Shown in pieces: positions 46,216 through 58,385 of a stretch of DNA of 64,000 nucleotides. Origin of the DNA: Agarophyton chilense. Its lineage: Eukaryota > Rhodophyta > Florideophyceae > Gracilariales > Gracilariaceae. The stretch lies in assembly GCA_030374765.1 (NCBI GenBank), contig JARGXX010000014.1:1-64000 (forward strand), read 5' to 3'. The translations under genes were made by a program, and so were the position numbers. A model generated the notes under the pieces. The model was not told where the DNA came from. It searched no databases and saw nothing but the letters and a program-made list of their open reading frames with translations. How positions within the stretch are numbered: the stretch's first letter is position 1; each line of letters opens with the position of its first letter.

Positions 46216-46650
46216 TTATACTTTGTCCAACACCTTTTCTAGCCAATTCAATTCTAACCACTCTAATAGAAACCGCTGCGAGTGGCTTTCACGAGGCATC
46301 AAATTCACCTCTCCCTCACTCAGAGGCCTCCGTTTCATCATTGTTCTGCGTAAATAAATGAGTTTCAACTCCAAATGAGGCAGCTGCAGACAACATGACA
46401 TGAGTGGTTTCCTTGCAGAACGAGAATGCAACTGCATCAAAAGTCTTAGCTGCGGCTTTAGAGTCCCTCCAGGTCTTGACAGTTCAATGAACTTGCATTC
46501 TGTCCTGTCCACAATCAGAGTTGATATATCTCCTTGTTGAGGTGCTCTACTCTTCCGTACCGTGGTTTTGAATGGGTAAAAATTGCAATGAAAATTCATG
46601 GAAATTCTTCTGAAGTTTTTTTTTAAGCTATTGAATATAGAAACGTTCAT
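46216..46650 (-). pseudogene. Weak DDE-transposase-like ORF (144 codons)
   Basis: The ORF contains STLIVDRTECKFIELSRPGG followed by PQLRL, which recalls the 'iiDcTE--i--P----Q' first-Asp motif of DDE_4/Harbinger-type transposases. A second frame over the same DNA is also protein-like (KTFDAVAFSFCKE), so a frameshift is possible. No second Asp or Glu motif found. Confidence 0.25.
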
Positions 46651-46683
46651 GGATCACCTCACCGTAGTTAGTCTAGCCACAAC

Positions 46684-47043
46684 TTATGTAGATGACATCG
46701 GATCTCGGAAACGCAAGCGGCAGAACCCTCTTTTCTCGTATCTGGTGTATGTCAGTGAATCATGATTTTGGCTCAAAAATAGGCCACACATTGCCCAGAA
46801 CTGCGTGTCGCACGCAAAACGTGTCCAGAATGTAGTTAAAAGGATGCCAGTTGCGAGTAAAATAGTTTTCGAAGTATTTCTGAATGAAGGAAGAAGGGCC
46901 CAAGTGTAGTTCATGCTATTGGATATTTCAAAATGTGATCTATACTGGGACCAAAGCAAACTTTTTGGACGTGTTTTGTCCATTTTCATATCTTTTTTAG
47001 TAACCGTTGTTCGTGGGCAATATTTGGGTCGCTTTTCGCGCAC
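46684..47043 (-). CDS. Hypothetical 119-aa ORF
   Basis: Open frame upstream of, and parallel to, the weak DDE-like ORF, with a basic N-terminus and a hydrophobic middle. It may be the N-terminal part of the same relic, but nothing is recognised. Confidence 0.2.
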   Translation of the reverse strand: MREKRPKYCPRTTVTKKDMKMDKTRPKSLLWSQYRSHFEISNSMNYTWALLPSFRNTSKTILLATGILLTTFWTRFACDTQFWAMCGLFLSQNHDSLTYTRYEKRGFCRLRFRDPMSST

Positions 47044-47099
47044 GAACCGTGCGACTTGAAAGCGATTTCGTTTCGGGTTTGGTCCCGTGAAGGACGGCG

Positions 47100-48112
47100 A
47101 ATGCGTTTAGATACAGGACAGCATTCCCGACATTGGCGGGTGGATTGAAAGACCTTCGCTGCTCATGAATGCTCTGGCTTCCGCCCTGCTCGAGCTAACA
47201 ATACCCGTCTCGCGCGTGCGTCTGTCAGAAATTTCGAATAGAGGTACTTCAGTCGCCGCCTCAACGGCTGCAGGCGATGGGAACGCGACCCGAACTGCGT
47301 CGCGTGTGCCGCTGAAAAAGTGTTTCTGCATGTCTGGGACGAGAACTGGCATTGCATTCTAATTGCGATTCGCATATACTTTCCGGCGAAGGAGTGCGAT
47401 ATCATTCATGTTACGGCCGCTCTGGCGGATATTCACACGTCATTCAACCTGAGTCCGGTTGAAATTCTTAAAACAGACGGTAAGGGGTGCGATTGACCCT
47501 TTCTGTGTGGGTTGATTTGCAGGTTCAGCCGTTTTTGTATCCGTATATCTTGGTTTATACCGAATCTAAACATGATCTGCGGGAGCGGAAACCAAATGCC
47601 CGTGCAATCTTTGAGGTGGACTTGCTGGTTGTCAGCAGTGAAAACCTCTTTCGCGACGTTAATTTTGTGTTGGATTTATTGTTTGGTAAGGTGCCGTCGA
47701 GCATGTTTGTCAGGCCGTATTCGTAGAGAGTGGCAGATATTGAGAAGATGGCTGATGCTGGCGTGATAACCGTGTTGAAGTGCAGACTGATGAGGAATTC
47801 AAGCATCGGGCTATTCAGTGAGAGCTGCCACTGGCGAGGTATAAGAGCATCAAAGCATCAAAATAGTGCGTCATCAGATTCGAGATTCGGATCGCGTTTC
47901 AAAGAGAGGCAACCCCAAAAACGCCACCCACCCACTAGAATGCCTGATAAACGAAGAAAGGAAGGTTTCCATTCACTGAACCATCGAGGTGGGCAGGGAA
48001 CCGGCCTTTTCTGTGTTCTTTTTGTGTTGGATGAAGGGCATGGTGCTGGACGATTCAGTAGCGTTTGTCAAGAAGAACCCCAAAGTGGCTGTGTCCAACG
48101 TGCTTGTGCTTA
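47100..48112 (+). other. Candidate decayed multi-exon gene, unknown
   Basis: Protein-like pieces on the plus strand: IAIRIYFPAKECDIIHVTAA to VEILKTDG (to about 47479), a donor-like GTAAGG at 47480, an acceptor-like TTTGCAG ending 47522, then PFLYPYILVYTESKHDLRE to DLLFG with GTAAGG at about 47686, then IEKMADAGVITVL, and a last piece DDSVAFVKKNPKVAVSNV ending at 48112. The 43-nt candidate intron does not restore frame, so this is at best a pseudogene. Confidence 0.3.
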
Positions 48113-51100
48113 AAGATGCGCTTTAGAGACATTTCTAGGTGCTCTTCTGTGGTTTTTCGGCTCTTCCAATTTAGTTTTCTTGTGCCTGAAGAATGTGTAA
48201 ACATGTATATGTACATGTATGTATTCGTCACAGTTCGTGCTGATAGAAATGTTGTTTGGGCATGGTGGCTTTGCGCGTTGTGCTTGAGCAATACGGCGTT
48301 CTCTTCTATGCTACGTTGGAGATTATTTTATCCGTACAGCTCTTTTATGTACTTTGAAGCAATTTTTGCTCACGATAGAAGAGAAAACGAGAGCTTCAGG
48401 CTTTGTACGGCTTCGTGAAACGCCACCATCGTGAAACATATATGCTGGTACTTAAGGCTGTTCATGTGATAGACAACCTTAGGCTGATGCGGCCGGAGCC
48501 ACTTATCAGGAAGCGGTATTAAGAAGTACCTCTGCACGGAATAGGAGTGCCAAAGGTACGGAATGCAGTGGGAGTATAAGAAACTATTTATTGGATTGAG
48601 CGATGATGTTGTTACTCGGGCAGTGCGGGACATTTTCATTCCTCATTTCCATCTTTCTGCTTCCAGCTCATCTTGTGCGCCTTTTGGGCTTCTTTCCATT
48701 GCATGCGGGACAGACACGCTGAAAGTACATCACTCCGACGAAAACGACGCCACAACAGTTTCATACCTCGCTACACACACAGCTAAACCCTGAAAAATAA
48801 AGACATGTTTCTTCGTTGAAAGATGCATTTTTTTAGGGTTTCATACAAGCCGTTTGCCTTTAAATATGACTTTAGGTGAAATGGGTTAAAACATTCTCAC
48901 ACGCGGTGGTTGTGAATATCGTACGTAACAAGGCTTAATATTGTTCTTCACTTGTATGGAGTATTGAGCCTATTTTCGAACGTGGCGGCTAGAATACAGA
49001 TGGAAACAAATATACTCAGATTGAAGCACATGTGTGTGTGTATATATGCAAATTCCATCGATGGTCGTAAGATTTCTGAGAAGGCAAGCTTCGCAGAAAA
49101 AAGAAATCAATGAGAAGGGAGCTTTCCACCAGCAGAAATAATGCTACCGACCGATAGGAATATTAGGCAACATTACGATGCCGCAAACATCCGGTAGCTT
49201 GAGTAGGTGGCGAAAAGGTCCAAAGAAATGATGGGCATAATAAGGGTTGGGCATCCTGTCAGAATGCGCGAGACATTCTCGCTCGACCGGCACTGGAATT
49301 GGAGAGGGAGGAGCGGATGGAGTTCTGTGATGCTGACTTGCCGCCGCAGACTCGACAGGCTGAGGGGTTTGACAAAGAAGCGCAGTTTAAGGTGTAGCGG
49401 ACACGCCGAGAAGAACGTGTATGAGTGGCGCAGTGCAGTCTGATGCATATCGTACACGCATTATCTGTGCTTCGTAGAGGGTTGGCGGTCTAGCCTTGCG
49501 AAGTTATTTGCCGGATTAAGAGATCACAATACGCTTCACGGGGGAGTCTTATAAAGATAGTTACGATGAAAACGCGGCACCTTTGGACGCAAGGTGGTTC
49601 CTCCGTTGTCGATTTCAGAGCGGCCAGCTCTGTTTCAACACGCCATAGTAAAATGGCCGAGCTACCCGTTGAACCTCTAGTTTATATCCATTCTGCCTGA
49701 TATGAGAGTTTGGTGAAACAAGCATGATGCTCTTCTTCAGCTCCTCCATGGACCTGAACAAGTTTTCAGGATATACATTATATCGTTATAACTATTTCCG
49801 GAACCAGCCTTCCCACATCTCTTGTACCATTTGCTCACTTTTTCATCGCAGTGTTGAGTTGCAACAAAACCTGGTAATCATCGAAGATCAAATTCTCTCC
49901 TTTATCTCCAAAGTGGTTGGAAGATACCCGGCGCCTCTGTTTGCTTCCTAATGTCCAATACAAAGAATTCTATTAATATTTGAACATTTCTTTCCATTGC
50001 AGTAGGGCAGAAACGTCAATATCAGAAGTAACGAGACATGCAAACGAGATTAATCATCTCAGAACAAGTTCACCAGCGTCTTCACCCACTGCTCTCGTAC
50101 TAACGGAAGTCAAAACTTGCACATTATTCCAGACCACAGATACGAGCTCCTGTCCAGACATGGCACCTTTCTTCAACAGCCCGCCACCCAGTAGATACAT
50201 ATTTTCTCTCATCGATCTCCGTTACCAACAATGGGAGTTCATAGAAAAGCGGCCGCGAGCAGACCCCTTGATTCAAGTTCACATTTCACTAACGTTAACA
50301 CCAATTTCAACGTGATGCACCTTGCATCTCCATGCTTTCAGCTGCTTCTCAATATATAAGAAGTCGTTGTTAGCATGCATCAAAAAACCGCATTCGATCT
50401 CCACCGCTTCTCCCATCTTCATTTACCCTGACCTCTTTTTGGGGTTCGAATGAAATGCAATGATTTCTCGTGCTGAAACAATCTTTGTTTTGACCAACCT
50501 TTGTAATATGGCAATGGTATCTCCCTACGGTATTCCAGGTTCGCCAGATGGGCCTGTACTAGACTCAAACTACACTTCCCCAGTTTCATAAGTCCTTATC
50601 GACAAATATCCTTCTCAAAAAACGGTTCTCTTTTGAATAGATGCTGTGTCCAAGTTTCAGAGGTCATCAACGATCTCCGATTACGTTAGCATTCACAAAA
50701 ACATGCAAAAGAATTGTGGAAATGGGAAAAAAAAGAACATAGATAACCAAATAGATGTCCGATAATAATGAAAATGACAATGAAAAGAGAAACGTTTATC
50801 CAAAGAATAGTAAAAAGAACGAGAAAGAGAAAAATAAAAAACGTTTGGAGCATTGTTATCGTATTTGAAAGAAAAACATATCGATGTTTAAACCCTGAAA
50901 AAGTTGTGAGACTAAGAGATCGCTACATGTTAGAATCTGCGCTAGTTCTAAAAAGAACGCGACATGTAAAATAACTACCAGTTCTCCGACACTTTGCCCG
51001 AGGAAGGTTAAGTAGAAGTACCAATGTCCTCGTCGGAGGGTTGCCATGTGCAACGAGAATGAAAAGTAGCACTTAATCTGCAAAAAGACTGAAAGAAGAA

Positions 51101-51172
51101 TTATGCCTTTCGAAAAGATTATGGCTAATCATAAGAAGTTTTGCAATAAAAAACCAACCAAATTGAAAATGA
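48113..51172. other. No recognisable gene
   Basis: Several ORFs up to 117 codons without recognisable content; a short GT/TA-rich stretch at about 49028-49050. No transposon domain recognised. Confidence 0.45.
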
Positions 51173-51379
51173 ATGCCAAGTTTTTGTGCCACTTATGACT
51201 GCAAGAGATGTCACTACGAAAACTCCATGCAACTATGCGCTTTTACATCAAAGAACTGCAAGAAGTGTGTTGAGAAACACACCCTCATTAAATGCCCTAA
51301 CACTCACTCACGTCAAGGTGAAAATATTTGTCTGCCAAACATGGCGCATTACAAGACCAATTCAATTTCTCTGCAGTGA
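51173..51379 (+). CDS. Hypothetical 68-aa Cys-rich ORF
   Basis: Small ORF with closely spaced cysteines (CATYDCKRC, NCKKCVEKH, KCPN), which could form a zinc-binding fold. No family match, and it stands alone. A chance ORF is possible. Confidence 0.25.
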   Translation: MPSFCATYDCKRCHYENSMQLCAFTSKNCKKCVEKHTLIKCPNTHSRQGENICLPNMAHYKTNSISLQ

Positions 51380-52889
51380 GAATACGAACAGAATAAGATG
51401 GAAACAACGCTCAGGCTTAAAGTTGAGTATCCTGAGTTGCGTTTTGTAGCGCATGTGAGCGGTCATAGTTGGGATTACCTTCATTCTATGCTTCTATATT
51501 CTGTGCTGTGCAGTCATCGGCAGGTAGTGCCCCCAAAATGCTATGCAGCTTCTGTTGTCTTCATCCTCTGATACTGAGATTGGTAGTAGAAAGTGATACA
51601 TGATCAACATCGCTATCAGCAGTGACGCCGCTTTGCATAACTCCAGAAATCATCAGCAACCTGGAAATGAGAGGTTAAGTTTAGTGTTCGAAGTTATACA
51701 CAAAACGAAATGTAAAAGCGTACTATGATTGCGTGACAGCGGGGACTTGAAGAAGAGCGGCTGCAGCTTGACAATCTTCTACTGGTTTTTCTCCGTCAAT
51801 ATAAATAGGTCAGAAAAGGGGTAAAAATGCGTGTCGAAGGGGGAATGAAATACGTTATGGCTCGGTCGGAACAAGTGCCAAAAATAGAAAGAACGGGGTT
51901 AGAAGCAAGAGAAGAGATGAGGAGAGAAGATACCTGCACTCTTAATTCATTAAATCGAAACGCATTGCTAAAAATCAACGTCAAACAAAACCCCTGCCAA
52001 AAGTAAAAGAGAAGCAGCGCTTCGAGAACCGAACCGTCACTTCGGGAATTAAAAGATTACGTCGAGAATTCGTGTTAAATATCGTTTTGAGACGTAGTGT
52101 TTCGAAATATTTCGGAAAGAAGAGCTATAATGGTCTGGGCTTTGTACATAGGCATGTTTCATGATACTAACTGCGATAAGTACGTCTCTGTACCATTACT
52201 TAAACAAACAGTACAAACTTCTGACTAGTGATATCAAATTGAAGGCGGCTACGCCCGCAATATCTCCAAATATGACGTCAAAGTATGGACGAAAGCGGTG
52301 CAGATGGGAAACCCATGGAGCTTACGAGATCAGCACTCAGGTCCCTCAAATTGAACAAGAATAGAATTAAAAAGACCTCCTATTATATAAACAGAGCCCA
52401 CTGAGACGATCATTTAAGCAAGCAACTCGATGGAAAAGATCATTACTGCTCTCAATTCCGCCCGTTGAAACAAAGCAAGTGAGAGAATGTCTACCTCTTC
52501 CTGGCTTTGAATACGATGAAAACCCAAACCAGAATTCAAATACGAACATGAATGAAACATACGCCCACCGCCAATATTCAGTTCCAGAACGATCGGAATC
52601 TGGGAATCTGAAAGTGACACAAGTGTTGAACGAATCCTGAGAAATATTGGTCTCGATGAGTGCAGTTTTGCCAACTTGGAGAGATATTTGCACATCTAAG
52701 AAACCCTACAAACGTCAATGAGCGACTTCGTGGTTTTCAAAACAGCAAGGTTAGGCAGCTTGTCACCCAAGAAACACAAGAATTACAAAAAAAGGAATGT
52801 ACAATTTGAGTTTCAGCGCTTCATTGATTTCATAATCACTGCAGAAGCTTCCCATATCTCAAAAACAACAATTCAACGGTTGCTTAGAA
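51380..52889. other. Unrecognised sequence with one protein-like end
   Basis: At 52626-52698 the plus strand reads ERILRNIGLDECSFANLERYLHI before a stop, and another frame (52718-52924) is open for 68 codons. These may be exon remnants, but nothing is recognised. Confidence 0.3.
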
Positions 52890-54204
52890 TCAGTCCTTTG
52901 GCGCCAACGAGCGAAGCGACTTGATGCATCGGTCATATTGGGTAACCAGCGGAGTAAATCCTTGTCTGTCCTAATGGTGAACTAAGTTCCCTGGAGGTAT
53001 GTTCGGAGTTATAATACAGACCATACTATGGCGACACATTCCTTTTCGGTAGTCCTGTAGTTTCGCTCCGTGCTGGTGAGCGTTCTGCTCCAGTTTCCAA
53101 TCGGTCGGTAATCCTTTGGTGAATCTTGTTGCTGTAGCAGTGCACATCTGACTTGGGCATCAGATCCGTATGTGTCCAAGAAAAATGGACTATTGAGTTT
53201 TTGTAAAGCCAGTATGGTTGGGTTCAGCATTTTGTCCTTTCAGGTCTTTAATGCCTGATATTCGTCCTCGGTAAGGCATTCAAACTCCGAAAGTGTTTTT
53301 TTTTCATTATTGCATTAAGAGAGGTCGATATTGTAACAGTTCCTTGGACGAAACGTCGATAGACATGCACATACCCAAAGAAAATCGTAGTTCCGCGTGG
53401 GTTCTTGGAGTTTTAGCCTGACAGATAGCCTCCGTGGTCCGTTTGTCTACCTTTAACTTTTTTGGGAGGACGACGTGACCAAGATAGTCCACTGGGGCCT
53501 GCAATAAGGCGCAATTGCGGGGTTTCAGTATGACCAGGGCGAAGTTCCATTTGAATCTGGACAGTATAATGTCCATTACCCGTTGGAAGGTCGCTGGCGC
53601 ATTTTTTAAACCAAAGGGCATACAAGTAAATGTGAAAAGACCTTGATGGGTGATGAAGGTTGTCAGAGATCTTGCATCTTCAGCCACAGGCTTTTTCCAA
53701 TATCCGGATTTAGCTTCCAGAGTGGTGAACACGGTTTTTGCACCTAAGGAATCTAGACAGTCATCCATACGGCGTATCGGGTATGAGTTCCTCTTGGTTA
53801 CTGCGTTCAACCTCCTATAGTCGACACACAACCTGACGGAGCCATCTTTCTTAGCCGCGAGGACAATGGAACTTGCCCACTCAGATTCGTTCGAGGACGC
53901 CGACTCTATGGCGTGAGCTTTGTACATTTTGTCCATCTGGTCGGCGAAAATTTCCCAACCCTTCAGATCTATCCAGTTTGGTGGCTGGAACTGTGTTCTA
54001 GCATGATCATGAAGGCCAATGCGGTGTGCAGTGGCTCTGATTTTTCTCAATCTCCCTGACCACATGGTCTGGTCTTCTCTGAGAACATCAATCACCTTGG
54101 GCCTAAAGGATTCGAATTCTGCTCCGATAGCGACTGTCCCCTCCAAAGAAGCGAGGTCCTCGTCGGGAGTTGTAGTTGAAAATTATCCAATTCGGCCTCC
54201 ATAA
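52890..54204 (-). pseudogene. Gypsy RT and RNase H, YxDD region deleted
   Basis: The minus ORF 54146-53307 carries the Ty3/gypsy RT: FADQMDKMYKAHAIES, EWASSIVLAAKKDGS, RLCVDYRRLNAVTKRNSYPI, then FTCMPFGLKNAPATFQRVMD. It jumps from FALV directly to LKPRNCALLQ and VDYLGHVV. The stretch that should hold the catalytic YxDD and the following helices, about 35 residues, is missing. RNase H follows (53230-53009: TEKECVAIVWSVL; then after a stop LRTYLQGT, FTIRTDKDLLRWL, SRFARWRQR). The reading ends near 52890, so integrase is absent. Upstream it matches the plus-strand element (TVAIGAEFESFRP), so both belong to one family. Confidence 0.85.
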
Positions 54205-54244
54205 TGGCCACAGGAGCAGCGTCTGTGTTTTCGAAAAGCTAGTA

Positions 54245-55011
54245 TGGGGTGCTAGATTTCTAGTTTGGTTGTGCTAGAATGTCTATGGTTATCATTCAAA
54301 AAACCGCAGAATTTCGATGCCAGAATACCTAGCGGAAAAATACTCGCCCAAGTGAATTTTTGGGAGAACCTAGAAAACTAGCAAACTTTTATTTTAACAC
54401 TGGGACACTAAGAAGAATGGAAGAGAACTTGTGAAATGTCTTTCGATGCTCATTTATCCTAGACCGTGAGTTTTACCGAAAAAGATAGTTATACTGAATG
54501 CTATCTAGCTCGTGATCATTCATTTCGCGCAGGTATTGTAGCTAGTGTAAACCATTCAAATGTACTGAACATTCAGTTTAATGCTCTTTGATGACCCCAA
54601 TGCCCAGTGCATAATACTGCAATGCTGCAACGAAGAGCCAAAACCGGTCTCTGTTGCACGTGAAATGAGATCTTCCCATTTAATATGGAGTGACCCGCTT
54701 CGCATCACTTCCTCCGATCGTTGCGCTTCACTTTGCATTGGGCTTCGCGCGACTCGAACAACCCTCCATTCTCCAAGATCCATCGAAGCGGTACCACCAG
54801 TTCACCCTACATCTTCGCCAATCACAATTTCCTACATAACAAAATAGAAATCACAAAACCACACAAGCAAGAACCCAATTTCTCGCCTCATGCAAGCACA
54901 TTCCATAGAAACAAAATTACCTCTGCCAAACAGGTGCTCCTGGTGTTGCCCTCACTTTTTGCATTCGCATCAATAAACAGACAATAGTCAGATCTCAGTC
55001 ACAAAAAAAAC
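54245..55011 (+). other. Insertion-like stretch between gag and RT of the minus gypsy, with poly(A)-like end
   Basis: The protease expected here is absent, and no gypsy similarity is seen over about 0.8 kb. On the plus strand AATAAA (54972-54977) is followed 25 bases later by eight A's (55003-55010), the look of a retroposed 3' end. The plus ORFs 54581-54847 and 54721-54987 are not recognised. No flanking duplication was found. Confidence 0.3.
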
Positions 55012-55068
55012 CCAGACCACATCAGCACGACACTCACCTCTATAGGGACCACTTATATCACCTCTCGT

Positions 55069-56600
55069 CTAATCTTGCCCAATCTTGGGCAACCCACTCA
55101 CCCGCTCACCCTTCACCCCATGCCGCATAGGTGACGAGCCATCGGAAGGAGTATTGTGGGTTTTCGGTGTGGTAATTGCGGACATGTATCCGAATGGCAG
55201 GGAATAATCTCGTGATGAAGTGACCGTCCTTCGGAGAATACATTTCCACATCGGTAAGCCTTCTTCCATAGGTCGTCTGCGAAAGCCGATTTGGTCATGT
55301 TGGAGCTCTGCCTAAATGATATTACTTTCTAGTAAGCATTCAATATAACTTCATCTGTGCAAAAGTTTACAAGAGGTAATGAACAGCCTAAGAATATGAC
55401 CAGAGGCGCTCACGGTCTTGATCATCAACGAAGTCAGTTGTGCCAGATATCTCCGAAACAACTCGGTCACGGGCCTGTCTTTTGAGAAAGAATTGGAAAA
55501 GGTACAGAGCGGCGCCCTCGTGGACACCGTTCTGACCACAAGCCGTACGGAACAACCTACGAAACCTAAGGGTAGCAATGGGATCGGAACCCGAAAAAGT
55601 GTCCGTAATGGTTAGTTGCATCCGTTTGGCCCATCTGGCGACTCTTCGAGCCACCAAACCAGAATATTTCGAAGAACTATCGGCAAATCGGTAATTGAAA
55701 TTGTCTAGAACCATAAGGAAAAGTTCGTTGGTTGTTGTCCGTGGTTTGAGGCTGCGAACGGCAGCCTCACCATCTTCCATGTCGGTCGTATCAGTCGAGG
55801 CTGATTCGGAATCACTCGTGTCCGAATATTCTCTTGTTTTATTCTTTCTGTTCTTCTTTCTCCTGCGGTCACTTCGTTTCTATCCATTGGAAGGGGGACC
55901 AAAAGGATCGATCTTTTTATCAGATCCGATAGAGCACTGAGGTCGCTGTACCTCATATTGTTCTTTGGGTCGAGCAATTTGTGTCTCTTCTAGACTCAAA
56001 GCCTCTCTTTTGCTCCTAAATATCTCCCCATTGGATTTTCCTGATGCTGTTCTTGGCTATGGGCGGGTAATACCGCCACTCCTGGGGGTTTTGTAGGCGA
56101 CTACCCTATAGAAACCGGATGGTTGACTTGTGAAGTAGTCTTAGGGACCGTATTGCCAAGCTGGCTGGTGATTGCTCCTTTTACGGCCTGTAGCAAGTAG
56201 TCTATGAATGATTCACACTCCCCTACCTTAGAGACTATTCGCGTAATGAGGTAATCCGTTTGGGCTACAATCGCTGTAGGGAGTTGCATGTCCACAATGG
56301 AATCCACATTGGCTGAGCAGAGCTCACGGAGACGGGGCCAGAGGAGGTCGGCAAGCCCTTTGGAAATGTTCTGACTGATTCCTTCTGTCTTATGGGTTCT
56401 TCTCGTGGTCTCCCTGGCGTAGAAGTGGCCCTGATGAGACATTCTCGTAAACGCGCTGCCACCGTGGGTTCTTGGCGAATTCTTTAAGGGTTGCCCAGGG
56501 GGTCAGTACTTCTTGCGGCTGGCTTCTTGTTTTCTTGCAGTCGTTAGCGGTATCAACCTCAGGGTCAAGCGACATGATCAGCGTTGTGGTCGCACTGCCG
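55069..56600 (-). pseudogene. Gypsy gag region
   Basis: Successive minus ORFs in different frames: 56575-56390, 56442-56101 (LLWPRLRELCSANVDSIVD..LLQAVKGAI), 55977-55705 and 55780-55388 (RFRRLFRTACGQNGVHEGAALYLFQFFLKRQARDRVV), and 55298-55113. They lie between the PBS and the RT in the same direction, so they are taken as gag. The 55780-55388 ORF has the helical, capsid-like composition of gag. No intact CCHC knuckle. Broken by several frame changes. Confidence 0.6.
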
Positions 56601-56752
56601 TAGGAGTCATATGGTCTGGTCGGTTGGGTTTCTTTCCTGAATCCATGATGGCGGTTGCTTCTGTATTTCTGGTCCTTTGGGGAATTACACCAAACGTTAG
56701 AATCCGTGTAATTCTTCTTTTGAGTGGTCAGCTCAATTATTCCTAAGGGATT

Positions 56753-56768
56753 CTAAATCGGGAGACCA
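56753..56768 (-). promoter_or_regulatory. Candidate primer-binding site of the minus gypsy
   Basis: On the minus strand TGGTCTCCCGATTTAG starts three bases after the LTR end. It would pair with a tRNA 3' end finishing ...CGGGAGACCA. Position and the TGG start fit a tRNA 3'-end PBS; the tRNA itself is not identified. Confidence 0.55.
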
Positions 56769-56771
56769 GAA

Positions 56772-57003
56772 TTAAACGCAATTACTGGTGGGTCAGAGTA
56801 CTGGTCTCAATCTGAGGTAGCATGGTAGAGCGGGTCAATCGAACCAATTAAATATCAATGGCGAGGCGCTGGGATCTCCCTTGCACTGTAAAGCTGTTCT
56901 ATCACAGTAAATAGTTATCTAAATATGTCCGGCTGAGGTCGGTCAGTCCACGTGGCGTAATTCCGTACCTAGGATGGTTGACAGAATCATCAATCGTTTC
57001 AGA
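56772..57003 (-). repeat. 5' LTR of the minus-strand gypsy element (internally shortened)
   Basis: Read on the minus strand it starts TCTGAAACG and ends near CGTTTAA, and shares blocks with the solo LTRs of units A and B (CCACGTGGAC, GGGAGATCCCAGCGCCTCGCCA, GAGACC.GTAC). It is about 230 bp because roughly 200 bp of the middle of the 446-bp form are missing. Confidence 0.7.
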
Positions 57004-57168
57004 AGAAGTAATGATGCGTTCTATAACCTCACGATGCACTACACGAAGATCGTAATGCAGACGAGTTCCGGTGTTGGCGTTGTAGGTTCTCAGTCTGAAG
57101 CGTTCGAAAATCTGAGCTTCAATCGTGATGGGATAATCCATTGTGGAAAAAATGTGAGCGTTGACCAT
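57004..57168 (-). other. Truncated ORF upstream of the gypsy LTR
   Basis: The 88-codon minus ORF 57168-56902 reads into the LTR. Its first 55 codons (AQIFERFRLRTYNANTGTRL, HREVIERI) lie outside the LTR and have a protein-like composition. It may be a piece of a gene into which the gypsy element jumped. Not recognised. Confidence 0.25.
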
Positions 57169-57189
57169 CTACCTTGGCAAAAGTAGAAT

Positions 57190-58385
57190 TTACGTTCGGA
57201 CAGGTTTCAGCGCCTTCAATTTTGTCTCGTATCAATAAAGCTACCTTATAGCTCTTTTTATTATTGCCTTGCTTAAGAGATCTCAACTTGTGGTGGAAGA
57301 GATGAAAATGCCAAAAATGGGTATTGATTCTAATGAGCCGAAACGTAAAGTTCAGATGAATCCAAAGCTGTTTTTTAATCCAGAGCCTGCGTAGGGGTTA
57401 TTATTTCCGGAGACTTGACGAAAAATTGACGCCTCTGCGTTTGGTCGACCAAAGCATTACTCCACCTCCTCGTGGTGTCGACTGGTCAGCGTAAGCTGGC
57501 TAACGGAGTAAGTCAGGGAGGGATCCCTGTTAGAGAGGGAAGTGAACAGGCACGCGTAGGCCAGCAATCCCTATCAAGTTGGTGTGTTTTTCAGAGTTCT
57601 TGAGACTTGTTTCAATTCTCTGAGGAAATTAAATTATCGGTACTTCGAGGCCGTGCGTTGCGATATGCTGGTGAAAATTATTAATTTTTTAAGGCTATGT
57701 TCGACGAAATGCAGAGCTTAAGTGAGTTTCCGTATGGAATGTTGTCCATTGGGCTTTGCTCGTGTTGCTTGTGTTAGAGTCCCGAAACGGAATTATCTAA
57801 GGTCTTTCCTTAATTGGGTGACTAGGGGTTTTTCCCACGTGCGCAAGTTTATCGTCAGTGCAATCCGGGAGGTTGCGTGAAGGTCGTATCTGGCTGGGGG
57901 TTCTGCATGTTCTTTAATCGAGTCTTTTAAGGTTTTTTGAAGTTGCTCATCGAAATAACGGTTTTTGCGATATTGGTGTATAGTTTTTGAAGGGTTTTCT
58001 GAAAAACAATTGTTTAAAATTCCGTACCATGCGCCTTGCGTAATGACGTAAGGTGGGGGCGTTTAAATCTTTAAGGTCTGTCCAGAAGTAACTGTGGGTA
58101 GTCTTGTCGAGGTACGAATCTCAAGGACCTGGCAGATACGAGGCCCGGACCTAATTCCACTTGTATGGGGGTCGGGTGACGGCTGCACCTATTCAGGTCG
58201 CGCGCTCAGCCAGGAGCAGCACTTCTAAAAGCGCAAGCCTACACTACGGGTTAAAAAGTCTCGAGGACGGCGACCACTGGACCACCCACGCCCAAGTAAT
58301 CTCCCCTTCGGTCCCGCAAGGACTTTTTTGTTCGCTCCCCAAGGGCTTTCTTTCTCTGCCTTTCCGTGATCCAAACTTGTGACTG
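57190..58385. other. Presumed 5' non-coding part of the plus-strand gypsy; nothing defined
   Basis: No LTR homologous to the solo LTRs, PBS or clear ORF was found. The 91-codon minus ORF 58519-58244 is probably chance. The 5' LTR of the plus-strand element is either too diverged to see or lost. Confidence 0.4.

Noticed and set aside
54556..54783. 75-codon minus ORF as the missing gypsy protease
   Set aside because: It lacks a D-T/S-G motif and the hydrophobic strands of a retropepsin.
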